Part shown: one piece after another, positions 18,573 through 28,563 of the stretch
How the letters are laid out: the number at the start of each line of letters is the position of its first letter
Numbering within the stretch: position 1 is the first letter of the stretch
DNA from: Candidatus Dechloromonas phosphorivorans
GTDB taxonomy: Bacteria; Pseudomonadota; Gammaproteobacteria; Burkholderiales; Rhodocyclaceae
NCBI GenBank assembly: GCA_016709495.1
Contig: JADJMS010000021.1
Location: 49,851-113,850 of the forward strand
DNA length: 64,000 nt
Reading direction: 5' to 3'
Translations under genes and position numbers: made by a program
Notes under the pieces: generated by a model
What the model saw: only the letters and a program-made list of their open reading frames with translations
Database searches by the model: none
Told to the model about the DNA's origin: nothing

Positions 18573-20645
18573 ATGATAGAAACCCCACCAAGTACGCCCG
18601 TCGTCTGCTTTGAAGGTAGTCCGTTCCGGCTGCATCAGCCATTTTTGCCGGCTGGCGATCAGCCTGAGGCAATTCGTCTGTTATTCGAAGGCATCGATGA
18701 CGGTTTGTCCTTCCAAACCCTGCTTGGCGTTACCGGCTCGGGCAAAACCTATACGATGGCCAATGTCATTGCCCGTACCGGTCGTCCGGCGCTGGTGCTG
18801 GCACCAAATAAAACACTTGCTGCGCAGTTGTATTCCGAGTTCAGGGAGTTCTTCCCGGAAAATGCGGTTGAGTATTTCGTCTCCTACTACGATTATTACC
18901 AGCCTGAAGCCTATGTGCCGTCGCGTGATCTGTTTATCGAGAAGGACAGTTCGATCAATGATCACATCGAGCAAATGCGCCTCTCTGCGACCAAAAGCCT
19001 GATTGAACGGCGTGATGTGGTGATTGTGGCGACCGTTTCATGTATCTATGGCATTGGTGATCGCGACGAATACCACAACATGATTCTGACCATGCGTGTC
19101 GGCGATCGGCTCGACCAGCGCGCCATCGTCAAGCGACTGACCGAGATGCAATATGACCGCAATGATATGGACTTCCATCGCGGTACCTTCCGCGTTCGCG
19201 GCGATGTCATCGATATTTTCCCGGCTGAACACGCCGAACACGCGATTCGTATTTCATTGTTCGATGACGAAATTGAAGGCTTGCAGTTTTTTGACCCATT
19301 GACCGGCCATCTCCTGCATAAAGCCCTGCGCTTTACGGTATTCCCCGCCTCGCACTACGTGACACCGCGCGACACGGTGGTGCGGGCCATCGAGGCGATC
19401 AAGACTGAGTTGCGCGACCGGATTGATTTCTTCAATAAAAATAATAGATTAGTGGAGGCGCAGCGGATTGAGCAGCGCACCCGCTTTGATCTTGAGTTGC
19501 TAGATCAAATTGGTTTTTGCAAGGGCATCGAAAATTATTCTCGGCATTTTTCCGGACGCAAACCTGGTGAGTCGCCGCCAACGCTGATTGATTATCTGCC
19601 GTCCGATGCCTTGATGTTTATTGATGAGTCGCACGTCACGATCGGTCAGGTCGGCGGCATGTTCAAAGGCGACCGTTCGCGCAAGGAAAATCTGGTTGAT
19701 TACGGCTTCCGTCTGCCTTCCGCGCTCGATAACCGGCCGCTGCAATTCAATGAGTTTGAAACACTCATGCGGCAAACAGTATTTGTTTCGGCAACGCCAG
19801 CTGATTACGAAAATACGCATGCCGGTCAGGTGGTGGAGCAACTGGTTCGCCCGACGGGCCTGGTCGACCCAGCCGTAATCGTACGCCCGGCTTCAACACA
19901 GGTTGATGATCTTTTATCGGAAATCAAGTTGCGGGTCGATGTTGGCGAACGGGTGCTGGTCACTACCTTAACCAAGCGCATGTCCGAAGACTTGACTGAT
20001 TTTCTGGCGGATAACGGTATCAAGGTACGTTATCTGCACTCTGATATCGATACGGTAGAGCGGGTGGAAATCATCCGCGACCTACGTCTCGGTGAATTCG
20101 ATGTGTTGGTCGGCATCAACTTGCTGCGTGAAGGTTTGGATATCCCTGAGGTTTCACTCGTAGCGATTCTTGATGCTGACAAAGAGGGATTTTTGCGATC
20201 CGAACGCTCCTTGATTCAGACCATGGGTCGAGCAGCTCGACATATTCATGGCACAGCCATTCTCTATGCTGATAAGATCACACAATCCATGCAACGTGCC
20301 ATTGCCGAAACCGGGCGGCGGCGCGAAAAGCAGATCGGCTTCAATGCAGAAAACGGTATCACTCCACGTGGCGTGTCCAAAAGAATCAAGGACATTATCG
20401 ACGGGGTTTACGACACTGAATCTGTTCAAACCGAACTCAAGGCTGCTCAGCAACAAGCAGTTTATGAAGCAATGGATGAGAAGTCGGTAGCCAGGGAAAT
20501 AAAGCGTCTTGAAAAATTGATGCTTGAGTGTGCAAAAAATCTGGAATTCGAAAAAGCGGCAGCGGCCCGCGACGATTTATTCAGGCTCAAAGAGCGAATT
20601 TTCGGCGCGGCGGTACATGACCGGGATGGAGACAAAACAACATGA
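18573..20645 (+). CDS. uvrB: UvrB, excinuclease ABC subunit B
   Basis: 690 residues from ATG 18573. UvrB is the damage-verifying helicase-like subunit of nucleotide excision repair. Walker A is GVTGSGKTYT, the beta-hairpin region is YYDYYQPEAYVP, the motif II equivalent is DESH, the motif VI region is QTMGRAARH, and the C-terminal UvrC-binding UVR motif is present (IKRLEKLMLECAKNLEFE). It is divergent from tyrB with a 73-base gap. No clear LexA-type box was found. uvrC, its partner, is at 49337. Confidence 0.96.
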   Translation: MIETPPSTPVVCFEGSPFRLHQPFLPAGDQPEAIRLLFEGIDDGLSFQTLLGVTGSGKTYTMANVIARTGRPALVLAPNKTLAAQLYSEFREFFPENAVEYFVSYYDYYQPEAYVPSRDLFIEKDSSINDHIEQMRLSATKSLIERRDVVIVATVSCIYGIGDRDEYHNMILTMRVGDRLDQRAIVKRLTEMQYDRNDMDFHRGTFRVRGDVIDIFPAEHAEHAIRISLFDDEIEGLQFFDPLTGHLLHKALRFTVFPASHYVTPRDTVVRAIEAIKTELRDRIDFFNKNNRLVEAQRIEQRTRFDLELLDQIGFCKGIENYSRHFSGRKPGESPPTLIDYLPSDALMFIDESHVTIGQVGGMFKGDRSRKENLVDYGFRLPSALDNRPLQFNEFETLMRQTVFVSATPADYENTHAGQVVEQLVRPTGLVDPAVIVRPASTQVDDLLSEIKLRVDVGERVLVTTLTKRMSEDLTDFLADNGIKVRYLHSDIDTVERVEIIRDLRLGEFDVLVGINLLREGLDIPEVSLVAILDADKEGFLRSERSLIQTMGRAARHIHGTAILYADKITQSMQRAIAETGRRREKQIGFNAENGITPRGVSKRIKDIIDGVYDTESVQTELKAAQQQAVYEAMDEKSVAREIKRLEKLMLECAKNLEFEKAAAARDDLFRLKERIFGAAVHDRDGDKTT

Positions 20646-21124
20646 AATATCGCGTCCTACTAGTCTGCATGGGAAATATTTGCCGTTCGCCTACGGCAGA
20701 AGTTGTTTTGCGTGTATTTATTAAAAACAATAGCTTGGGTGGGGTAGTTGAAGTTGATTCCGCAGGAACCCACGGCTACCACGTTGGTGAGGCGCCGGAT
20801 GGCCGAACTCAGCGAGCTGCCGCTGTGCGCGGCTACAATCTGTCGCAGGTTCGTGCGCGTAAGGTTGCCCGGCAAGATTTGGACTACTTCGATTTGATCC
20901 TGGCGATGGACAAAAGCAATCTGGACAATCTGCAAAGAATGGCGTCCCCAGAGCAGCGTGAGAAACTCAAGCTGTTCATGGAGTACGCCAAAAACTACGA
21001 TGATGACGAGGTTCCAGACCCTTACTATGGCCTTGGGCACGGCTTCGATCTTGTACTGGATATGGTTGAGGATGCCTCGAAAGGCTTGGTTGAAGAGTTG
21101 AAAGGCAAGTTCAAGGAAATCTGA
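20642..21124 (+). CDS. Low-molecular-weight protein-tyrosine phosphatase
   Basis: 160 residues with the P-loop CMGNICRS (CX5R) at the N-terminus and the general-acid Asp in DPYYG near residue 125. ATG at 20642 overlaps the uvrB stop (ATGA), so the two are co-translated. The family hydrolyses phosphotyrosine in small cytoplasmic signalling proteins. No kinase or polysaccharide genes lie nearby, so the substrate cannot be inferred. Confidence 0.9.
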   Translation: MKYRVLLVCMGNICRSPTAEVVLRVFIKNNSLGGVVEVDSAGTHGYHVGEAPDGRTQRAAAVRGYNLSQVRARKVARQDLDYFDLILAMDKSNLDNLQRMASPEQREKLKLFMEYAKNYDDDEVPDPYYGLGHGFDLVLDMVEDASKGLVEELKGKFKEI

Positions 21125-21152
21125 AAATTCACAGACTGTTACGGTCGACGTA

Positions 21153-21182
21153 AAAAAGGCGCCAATTTTTTGGCGCCTTTTT
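21153..21182. terminator. Bidirectional intrinsic terminator
   Basis: GGCGCCA/TGGCGCC stem flanked by A and T runs, between the convergent phosphatase gene and rne. Confidence 0.85.
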
Positions 21183-21203
21183 ATATTTGAAACGGGTTAA
21201 AAC

Positions 21204-23807
21204 TTACTGATGTGTTTCGACCATCTGTAGCGGCTCAGAATCTGCAGCTTGAGCAACTGGCTTTTCCTTGCGCGGACGTCCAAGTTTAGGGGGCGGCGCT
21301 GGTTCAGCTATGACTGCTGCTGTGCTGGACGTCTGGACCATGACTAAACCACTGTCAGCAAGCGTTTTGTCCAGATCAAGCGGTGCAACTGCTGGCGTAA
21401 TTTGGGTTACGACAGGTGGAGGAGCAACCTCTGCGACAGGTTCTGGCTCAGGTACAACGACGGGAGCCATTACCGGAGCAGGAGCGGGTGCTTCAACTAC
21501 AAATTCAGGTGCCGCAGCAACATCCAGGACTGGCGCAGCGACTGGCTCTTTTACGACAGGGGCCAGCGTCACAATGATCGGCTCGACTTCAGCTGTAGGT
21601 GCAACCGATTCGATTTGATTTGTTTGAACATTTTGTGTTGCGCTCTCACCCTCTGGGCGACGATCACCACGGCCACGGCCACCACGACGACCACGACGAC
21701 GTGCACCTTGCTCATCATTTGGCGCGTCAGAAGTTTCGCCGGTAGTCACAGCATTGGCGGAAATGTCTGTAACGAGTGCCGGCACCAGCTTGTTTTCACT
21801 GACTTCGGGTTGCTGGCGTTCCTTGCGCTCGCCTCTTTCCTTGCGTTCGCCACGGGGACGACGCTCCTGGCGTTCCGGAGTGCTGGCAGTCGTTTCTTCG
21901 CGCGGTGTTTTTTCCACATTGCGCTCGTTACGATTGCCACGCTCTGGACGCTCGCTACGTTCTTCTTCATTGCGTTTGCTAGTATTTCGACCACCACGAC
22001 GTCCGTCATTGCGGCCACCACGACCATCGCTACGACCTTCGCGCGGCTTCTTGGCTGGTTCCGGAGTAACAGGTGCAGCGACCGGAGCCGGTGAACTACG
22101 GAACCATGAACAGATCTTTGAAAATAAACCAACCTCTGCTGGCGCGGCTGCCTGAACGGGAGCAGCAATCTCTTTTTCCGGTAGATTTGGTGCCGGTTGC
22201 TCGGGAGAAATACCCTTGATGACTGCTTCCTGACGTGGCTTGGCAACATCATCCTTGCCGTTTGAATGGCTGGTTGCCTGCTCTAGCGGTACATCAACCA
22301 TCTTGTAAGAAGGTTCGCGTGCCTCTTCCGTGTTCAGGTCGTCGTGCTTGAATCGGGTAATCGTATGCGCCGGCGTTTCCATATGCACGTTGGGGATCAA
22401 CAGGATGGTGACCTTGTGGCGCAATTCGATGGCCTGAACTTCCGGGCGCTTTTCGTTGAGCAGGAAGGTGGCCACATCGACCGGAACCTGAACATGCACT
22501 GCGCCGGTGTTTTCCTTCATTGCCTCTTCTTCGAGGATGCGCAGGATGTGCAGCGCCGCCGATTCGCAGGAGCGGATATGGCCAGTGCCGGTACAACGTG
22601 GGCAGGAAATATAGCTGGTTTCAGCAAGGGCAGGGCGCAGACGCTGACGGGAAAGTTCCATCAGTCCAAAGCGGCTGATCTTGCCCATCTGGACGCGAGC
22701 TCGGTCAAAACGCAGGCCATCGCGCAGACGGTTTTCAACTTCACGCTGGTTGCGCTGGGCTTCCATGTCGATGAAGTCGATGACGATCAGGCCACCCAGG
22801 TCGCGCAGGCGTAGCTGGCGGGCAAGTTCATCGGCAGCTTCAAGATTGGTCTTGAGCGCGGTTTCTTCAATGTCGGCACCCTTGGTTGAGCGACCGGAGT
22901 TAACGTCGACCGCAACCAGTGCTTCGGTGTGGTCAATAACGATGGCGCCACCGGACGGCAGATTCACCTGACGGACGAAAGCGGTTTCGATCTGGTGTTC
23001 GATCTGGAAACGAGAGAACAGCGGCACGTCGTCACGATAGCGTTTGACGCGATTGACGTTGCCCGGCATGACGGTTCCCATGAAGGCGCGGGCCTGTTCG
23101 TAAACCTCGTCCGTATCGATCAGGATTTCGCCGATTTCCGAGTGGAAATAGTCGCGGATGGCGCGGATAACCAGGCTGCCTTCCAGATATATCAGGAATG
23201 CGCCGGATTGTTGTTGCGCGGCACCTTCAATGGCGCTCCACAGTTGCAACAGGTAATTCAAGTCCCATTGCAGCTCTTCAGCCTGACGGCCAATTGCGGC
23301 AGTACGGGCAATCAGACTCATGCCATTCGGCACTTCAAGCTGATCCATGGTTTCACGCAGTTCGGTACGCTCGTCGCCATCAACACGGCGAGAAACACCA
23401 CCGCCGCGCGGGTTGTTCGGCATCAATACCAGATAGCGGCCAGCCAGGGAAACGTAGGTGGTGAGGGCAGCACCCTTGTTGCCACGCTCGTCCTTGTCGA
23501 CCTGAACGATCAGTTCCTGACCTTCTTTCAGGGCTTCACTGATCTTGGCGCGACCGACATCGACACCAGCCTTGAAGTAGGCGCGTGAAACTTCCTTGAA
23601 CGGCAAAAAACCGTGGCGCTCGGCGCCGTAATCGATGAAGCAGGCTTCGAGGCTGGGCTCGATGCGGGTGATGATGCCTTTGTAAATGTTGCTCTTGCGT
23701 TGCTCTTTTGCGGCCGATTCAATGTCTAGATCAATCAGTTTCTGACCATCGACAATGGCGACACGTAATTCTTCGGCCTGTGTCGCATTAAATAGCATGC
23801 GTTTCAT
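21204..23807 (-). CDS. rne: Ribonuclease E
   Basis: 867 residues; ATG 23807 gives the family start MKRMLFNATQAEE. The catalytic half (to ~residue 500) shows the S1 domain (YKGIITRIEPSLEACFIDYG), DNase-like active-site motifs (VAVDVNSGRST, GLIVIDFIDM) and the Zn-link CPRCTGTGH. The C-terminal half is a disordered Arg/Glu/Gly-rich region (GRRGGRGRGD) followed by a Pro/Ala/Val region, expected to bind RNA and degradosome partners. The enzyme processes rRNA and tRNA and initiates mRNA decay. It is divergent from rluC across a 396-base leader, the arrangement seen in many Proteobacteria. Confidence 0.95.
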   Translation of the reverse strand: MKRMLFNATQAEELRVAIVDGQKLIDLDIESAAKEQRKSNIYKGIITRIEPSLEACFIDYGAERHGFLPFKEVSRAYFKAGVDVGRAKISEALKEGQELIVQVDKDERGNKGAALTTYVSLAGRYLVLMPNNPRGGGVSRRVDGDERTELRETMDQLEVPNGMSLIARTAAIGRQAEELQWDLNYLLQLWSAIEGAAQQQSGAFLIYLEGSLVIRAIRDYFHSEIGEILIDTDEVYEQARAFMGTVMPGNVNRVKRYRDDVPLFSRFQIEHQIETAFVRQVNLPSGGAIVIDHTEALVAVDVNSGRSTKGADIEETALKTNLEAADELARQLRLRDLGGLIVIDFIDMEAQRNQREVENRLRDGLRFDRARVQMGKISRFGLMELSRQRLRPALAETSYISCPRCTGTGHIRSCESAALHILRILEEEAMKENTGAVHVQVPVDVATFLLNEKRPEVQAIELRHKVTILLIPNVHMETPAHTITRFKHDDLNTEEAREPSYKMVDVPLEQATSHSNGKDDVAKPRQEAVIKGISPEQPAPNLPEKEIAAPVQAAAPAEVGLFSKICSWFRSSPAPVAAPVTPEPAKKPREGRSDGRGGRNDGRRGGRNTSKRNEEERSERPERGNRNERNVEKTPREETTASTPERQERRPRGERKERGERKERQQPEVSENKLVPALVTDISANAVTTGETSDAPNDEQGARRRGRRGGRGRGDRRPEGESATQNVQTNQIESVAPTAEVEPIIVTLAPVVKEPVAAPVLDVAAAPEFVVEAPAPAPVMAPVVVPEPEPVAEVAPPPVVTQITPAVAPLDLDKTLADSGLVMVQTSSTAAVIAEPAPPPKLGRPRKEKPVAQAADSEPLQMVETHQ

Positions 23808-24203
23808 TGTATTGGGACTCCGGCGCACCAAAGCAGGTGCAACAGAAGGCCCGTACAGGGCAGCGACAGTTTCAGTTATCGGGTTGCGTCATAGGTTAAT
23901 GGCGATGGCGATGATGAAAGTGCTGATCAACAACGGTTGCGTGCTTTTTATTGAAATGCGCAACCTGAAAATTCCTGCAACGGGCAATCCGTGCGTGCTT
24001 ACGGCGGGCTAATCTATTAACATCACTACTTTTGGTGAGTGAACTTAACCAGTCGTTTTCGTTGGTCTGGCTTGTGCAAGTCGCGCAAGTGAGACATCGG
24101 AGCCTGCCGTTTGGCGGTCGCGCTTTTAGCGCGAGGGCGAACGGTCTGACGGTTCTGAATCTCTTGCAAACCTAGACGAAAAACGTGGGCAGTATATTAG
24201 AAA
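23808..24203. promoter_or_regulatory. rne-rluC divergent leader region
   Basis: 396 bases with no gene. A GC-rich hairpin CGCGCT/AGCGCG with loop TTT lies at 24119-24133, and C/G-rich short repeats surround it. In E. coli the long rne 5' untranslated region lets RNase E control its own mRNA; a long leader here would fit that, but the structure was judged only by eye. Confidence 0.4.
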
Positions 24204-25220
24204 ATGAATAGCGCTGGTAACAATTCCGTCACCTACAAAGTGATCTCAGAAGAAGAGCAGGGCCAGCGTCTGGATAACTTCCTGATCCGCCATTGCAAGG
24301 GTGTGCCGAAGAGCCATATTTACCGGATTTTGCGTAGTGGCGAAGTGCGGGTAAACAGTGGGCGAGTTGATGCGACGTACCGGTTGTGCGTTGATGACAA
24401 AATCCGCATTCCGCCGATACGCATTGCCGAACGACCACAAAATGAAGTGGATGAAGCGGCCAAGCAGCGCGTAGATTTGCCAATCATTTACGAAGACGAC
24501 GCGCTGCTGGTCATCGACAAGCCGGAAGGCATAGCGGTGCACGGTGGCAGCGGCGTCAGTTTTGGCGTGATTGAAGCCTTGCGCCGGCAACGTCCGCTGG
24601 CCAAGTTTCTTGAACTAGCGCATCGCCTTGATCGCGAAACTTCTGGTGTCTTGCTGGTCGGTAAAAAGCGTTCGGCGCTCACCGCCTTGCACGACATGTT
24701 TCGCGAACACGGGGCTGGGGCTGACAAACGCTATCTAGTGCTGGTCAAAGGGCGCTGGATGAACACGACACAGCATGTCAAATTGCCGCTGTATAAATAT
24801 TTGACGGAATCAGGCGAGCGGCGGGTTTCAGTGAATCCAGAAGGCAAAGCTTCGCATACAGTTTTTCGTTTGTTGGCGCGCTGGCCTGAAATGAGTTTAC
24901 TTGAAGCCCAATTGAAAACCGGGCGTACGCACCAGATTCGCGTCCATCTCGCGCATTTGGGTTTCCCTATTCTCGGTGATGAAAAATATGGCGATTTCGC
25001 GCTAAACAAGAATCTTCAACGCCATGGTCTCAAACGTATGGCGCTGCATGCATGGCGCATGGGCTTTGCACATCCGCTGACAGCGGAACCGTTGGAATGC
25101 ATTGCTCCGCTGCCGGATAGCTTCGGAAACTATATTGTTACGGTCGACGCCCAAAATGGCCGAGAATTTACAGCAGATAATTTTGATGAAATTATTGGAA
25201 AGCGGTTCGGTAACAAATGA
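24204..25220 (+). CDS. rluC: RluC, 23S rRNA pseudouridine synthase
   Basis: 338 residues: an S4-type RNA-binding domain at the N-terminus (RLDNFLIRHCKGVPKSHIYRIL), then the RluA-family catalytic domain with the Asp motif AHRLDRETSGVLLV and LKTGRTHQIRVHL. It makes pseudouridines in 23S rRNA (RluC type). It is divergent from rne as in many relatives, and its end overlaps the following HAD gene by four bases. Confidence 0.93.
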   Translation: MNSAGNNSVTYKVISEEEQGQRLDNFLIRHCKGVPKSHIYRILRSGEVRVNSGRVDATYRLCVDDKIRIPPIRIAERPQNEVDEAAKQRVDLPIIYEDDALLVIDKPEGIAVHGGSGVSFGVIEALRRQRPLAKFLELAHRLDRETSGVLLVGKKRSALTALHDMFREHGAGADKRYLVLVKGRWMNTTQHVKLPLYKYLTESGERRVSVNPEGKASHTVFRLLARWPEMSLLEAQLKTGRTHQIRVHLAHLGFPILGDEKYGDFALNKNLQRHGLKRMALHAWRMGFAHPLTAEPLECIAPLPDSFGNYIVTVDAQNGREFTADNFDEIIGKRFGNK

Positions 25221-25867
25221 AATATGAGCTATTAGTGTTTGATTGGGATGGCACCGTACTCGATTCGGCTGGCGCTATCGTCAAAGCCATCCAGGCATCC
25301 TGTCGTGATCTTGGCCTGCCTGTTCCAAGTGATGCTCAAGCCAGCCACGTTATCGGGCTTGGGTTGGCTGACGCTATGCGTCATGCTGTGCCGGATTTGC
25401 CGGCCGACCGTGTTCCTGAAATGGTTGAACGGTATCGTTTTCACTACCTTTCTGGCGATCACGAACTGAACTTGTTTCAGGGAATTACTCAATTATTAAG
25501 CGATCTCCAGGCTGCCGGTCACATTTTGGCGGTAGCAACCGGCAAAAGTCGCCTTGGTTTGAACCGGGCTTTACAACACTCAGATCTTGGGCCATTGTTT
25601 CAATCTTCACGTTGTGCTGATGAGTGCCACTCAAAGCCGCATCCACAAATGCTCGAAGAGTTGATGAGCGAATTTGGCGTCACGCATGAAGTTACGTTGA
25701 TGATTGGCGATACCTCGCACGATCTGCTGATGGCGACAAATGCCGGCGTTGATGCTCTGGCCGTGACTTATGGCGCTCATCCTCATGAATACTTACTGGA
25801 GCACAAGCCGCTTGCATGCTTGCATACGGTTCAGGAGCTTGATCTTTGGCTCAAGAACAACGCCTGA
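25217..25867 (+). CDS. HAD-IA family phosphatase (phosphoglycolate-phosphatase-like)
   Basis: 216 residues with the HAD motif I FDWDGTVLDS, motif II ATGKSR, the KPHP lysine motif and motif IV IGDTSHDLLMA. The squiggle/cap arrangement is Gph-like. It overlaps rluC by four bases (ATGA) and overlaps the next gene by 22 bases. The substrate is not determined; in Proteobacteria the gene commonly follows rluC. Confidence 0.85.
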   Translation: MKYELLVFDWDGTVLDSAGAIVKAIQASCRDLGLPVPSDAQASHVIGLGLADAMRHAVPDLPADRVPEMVERYRFHYLSGDHELNLFQGITQLLSDLQAAGHILAVATGKSRLGLNRALQHSDLGPLFQSSRCADECHSKPHPQMLEELMSEFGVTHEVTLMIGDTSHDLLMATNAGVDALAVTYGAHPHEYLLEHKPLACLHTVQELDLWLKNNA

Positions 25868-26190
25868 TTTGTGCCAGTGAAGCAGTTGCCGAATCTGGCA
25901 CTGGCTTTCGCTTTACTGTAAAAAGCTACGGCCGTGACGAACCGGCATTTGTAATTCGTTATCAGGGCAAGGTTTATGGGTATTTGAACCAATGCGGCCA
26001 TGTGCCTGCCGAACTGGACTGGCAGCCGGGCGAGTTTTTTGATGATTCCAAGATATACTTGATTTGCTCGATTCACGGTGCGCTGTATGCGCCGGATTCG
26101 GGACGTTGCCTGGGTGGTCGTTGCCAGGGTAAGGGCTTGAAAGCTTTAGCGGTAAGCGAAATTGACGACAAGATTTTTCTGGACCAATAA
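25846..26190 (+). CDS. Rieske [2Fe-2S] protein
   Basis: 114 residues with the two Rieske boxes: CGH in NQCGHVPAEL and CSIHG in LICSIHGALY. The first box has C-x-H and the second C-x2-H, the ferredoxin-like soluble form; no membrane segment is visible. The only upstream start is TTG at 25846, inside the end of the HAD gene, so translation is probably coupled. It likely transfers electrons to an unknown oxygenase or reductase. Confidence 0.8.
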   Translation: MAQEQRLICASEAVAESGTGFRFTVKSYGRDEPAFVIRYQGKVYGYLNQCGHVPAELDWQPGEFFDDSKIYLICSIHGALYAPDSGRCLGGRCQGKGLKALAVSEIDDKIFLDQ

Positions 26191-26197
26191 ATACAAA

Positions 26198-27160
26198 ATG
26201 GATACCCCCCAAACACAAAACAGCCCGCCGGAATGGGAACGCAAAACACTCGAAAAGCTGGCTTTTGCCGCGCTGGATGAGCAAAAGGCTAGCCGCCGCT
26301 GGGGTATTTTCTTTAAAGCACTTGGCTTCATTTATCTGTTGGTCGTACTTTTGGCGGTTGTTGATTGGGGCGCAGATTCCGAGCATCAGGAACGTCACAC
26401 TGCGATGGTCAGCCTGAATGGTGTCATTCAATCGAAGGGTGAGGCCAATGCTGAAAAGCTGATGGCCGCTTTGCAAAGCGCCTTTGAAGAAAAAAACAGC
26501 GTCGGGGTTGTGCTGCGCATCAACAGCCCGGGTGGCAGTCCGGTTCAGGCGGGCATGATCAATGACGAGATTCGCCGCTTGCGTGCCAAATATCCTGATA
26601 AACCTCTGTACGCCGTGGTAGAGGATATGTGCGCCTCTGGCGGTTACTACGTCGCAGTCGCTGCGGACAAAATTTACGTCAATAAATCCAGCATTGTTGG
26701 CTCGATAGGCGTGCTAATGGATGGCTTTGGCTTTACCGGTACGATGGATAAAGTAGGCGTTGAGCGTCGTTTGCTGACAGCTGGGGCAAACAAGGGTTTC
26801 CTTGATCCATTCTCGCCCCAGGCCGAGACGCATAAGTCACACGCTCAGTCGATGCTCAACGATATCCATCAACAGTTCATCGATGTGGTGAAAACCGGGC
26901 GCGGCAAGCGACTCAAAGAAACGCCTGAAATGTTTTCAGGCCTGATGTGGACGGGTGTGCAAAGCGTTCAACTCGGCTTGGCCGATGAATTCGGTAGCGT
27001 TGATTCAGTAGCTCGCGACGTGATCAAAGCCGAAAAGGTCCTCGATTATTCGGTGAAGGACAATATTGCCGAACGTTTTGCCAAGCGTCTCGGTGCTGGT
27101 GCGGTCAACGGGCTGTGGAGCAGTTTTTTTGAAACACAGATGAGCGCGACCCTGCGCTAA
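26198..27160 (+). CDS. S49 family peptidase (SppA-like signal peptide peptidase)
   Basis: 320 residues from ATG 26198. One N-terminal membrane helix near residues 45-65 (FIYLLVVLLAVVDWG) is followed by a peptidase S49 domain with RINSPGGSPVQAG, the nucleophile Ser in SSIVGSIGV and the general-base Lys region near DKVGVERRLL. The size matches the short single-domain SppA/SohB type, which degrades cleaved signal peptides at the inner membrane. It is last in the rluC-HAD-Rieske group. Confidence 0.88.
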   Translation: MDTPQTQNSPPEWERKTLEKLAFAALDEQKASRRWGIFFKALGFIYLLVVLLAVVDWGADSEHQERHTAMVSLNGVIQSKGEANAEKLMAALQSAFEEKNSVGVVLRINSPGGSPVQAGMINDEIRRLRAKYPDKPLYAVVEDMCASGGYYVAVAADKIYVNKSSIVGSIGVLMDGFGFTGTMDKVGVERRLLTAGANKGFLDPFSPQAETHKSHAQSMLNDIHQQFIDVVKTGRGKRLKETPEMFSGLMWTGVQSVQLGLADEFGSVDSVARDVIKAEKVLDYSVKDNIAERFAKRLGAGAVNGLWSSFFETQMSATLR

Positions 27161-27163
27161 TCG

Positions 27164-27874
27164 TCAGGCGAGCAGCAAAAAGACGGTCGGACGCCGCTCG
27201 ATATCGGGCGGCGTTTCTTTTTTCCAGTTCTGAACGCTACAAGTGCGAATACTTTCGCCTGGCAGGCTAAGGTCAGTTGCTACGGTGACGCGTGTGGCTG
27301 GTTGGCAACTCTGCAGAATGGCGTCGAACATCGCCCGGTTGCGATAAGGCGTTTCGATAAAAATCTGGGTTTGCTGGCGTTTGCGAGATTCTGCTTCCAG
27401 CTCACGTAAAGCCTTGTTGCGCTCAATTTCCTTGGCGGGCAGATAACCCTGAAAAGCAAAGCGCTGGCCATTCAGCCCGGAGGCCATCAGCGCCAGCAAA
27501 ATTGAAGAAGGTCCAATCAAGGGGACGACACGAATCTTTTCGCTTTGCGCCAAAGCCACCAGATTGGCGCCAGGGTCGGCGACTGCAGGGCAGCCTGCTT
27601 CCGAAAGCAGCCCGACATCATGGCCGGCACGGAGCGGGGCGAGCAGACGATCAAGTTCGTCGGCCTTGGTATGTTCATTCAGTTCTTCGAGTAGTAACTC
27701 CTGAAGCGCTGTCGCGGTGCCGGCCGCTTTGAGGAAGGCGCGTGCTGTTTTGGCCTGCTCAACAACAAAGTGTTTGAGCGGATGAACAGTAGCCAGCACG
27801 TTGGCTGGCAAGGATGCTTCAGGTGCTGTCGGACCGAGCGGAACAGGAATCAGGTAGAGCGTGCCCGTGTTCAT
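27164..27874 (-). CDS. RsmI-like SAM-dependent methyltransferase
   Basis: 236 residues of the tetrapyrrole-methylase fold, shorter than true RsmI (about 280). Signature segments: LYLIPVPLG, LSEAGCPAVADPG and PLIGPSSILLALMASG. RsmI methylates the ribose of C1402 in 16S rRNA; the short form near maf is a paralogue without a settled role. Its start overlaps the maf stop by four bases, so the two form an operon. It converges with the S49 peptidase gene with 3 bases between stops. Confidence 0.82.
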   Translation of the reverse strand: MNTGTLYLIPVPLGPTAPEASLPANVLATVHPLKHFVVEQAKTARAFLKAAGTATALQELLLEELNEHTKADELDRLLAPLRAGHDVGLLSEAGCPAVADPGANLVALAQSEKIRVVPLIGPSSILLALMASGLNGQRFAFQGYLPAKEIERNKALRELEAESRKRQQTQIFIETPYRNRAMFDAILQSCQPATRVTVATDLSLPGESIRTCSVQNWKKETPPDIERRPTVFLLLA

Positions 27875-28452
27875 AGAACTTGTACGCCTTTGTTGCGCAA
27901 CATGTCACAAAGCGCAATCAGCGGCAGACCGACGAGTGCGTTGGGGTCGTCACCGTGCATGCTGACCAGCAGGGCTATCCCCAATCCTTCAGACTTGGCC
28001 GAACCTGCGCAATCATAGGCAGGTTCGCGTTTCAGATAGTTTTCAATTTCGGCATCACTTAGATCACGAAATTTGACCAGTGTCGGAATACCGCGCACTT
28101 CTGCTTTTTCGTTTCGTGCATCAAACAGGCAAAGGCCGGTAAAAAAATTCACGGTTTTTCCGGAGAGTTCTCGTAATTGGGCAACAGCACGTTCATGAGT
28201 TACTGGTTTTCCGTAAATTTTGCCGTCGACCGTAGCAACCTGGTCACTACCAATAATTAAGGCATCAGGGTGCGCTTGCGCTACTGCTCTCGCCTTGACT
28301 TCAGAAAGCCGTAAAGCCAGGGCTTCCGGGGCTTCATTAGGCAATGGATTTTCATCGGCCTTTGGGTTGGCAACGTCGAAAGGCAGGCCCAGGCGGCTTA
28401 GTAACTCTCGTCGATAGGGTGAGGTTGAGGCAAGAATGATTTTTTGGGGCAT
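27871..28452 (-). CDS. Maf/YceF nucleotide pyrophosphatase
   Basis: 193 residues from ATG 28452. Maf signature: LASTSPYRRELL at the N-terminus, GSDQV, and YDCAGSAKSEGLG. The YceF subgroup hydrolyses 7-methyl-GTP and removes modified nucleotides. It is divergent from yceD with about 110 bases between starts. A longer reading to 28500 lacks support. Confidence 0.88.
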   Translation of the reverse strand: MPQKIILASTSPYRRELLSRLGLPFDVANPKADENPLPNEAPEALALRLSEVKARAVAQAHPDALIIGSDQVATVDGKIYGKPVTHERAVAQLRELSGKTVNFFTGLCLFDARNEKAEVRGIPTLVKFRDLSDAEIENYLKREPAYDCAGSAKSEGLGIALLVSMHGDDPNALVGLPLIALCDMLRNKGVQVL

Positions 28453-28563
28453 GAAAGACCTATTACAACAAGGCGTTGCGCAGACTTCTTTAGGCAGCAC
28501 TTTGTTTTGACTTGGAAAGCCAAAAATAATATCATCTTGGGTTTAGGTCGCAACAGTCCAAGA

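Noticed and set aside
21402..22094. 230-codon plus-strand frame rich in Thr/Cys/Phe
   Set aside because: Antisense to the low-complexity C-terminal half of rne.
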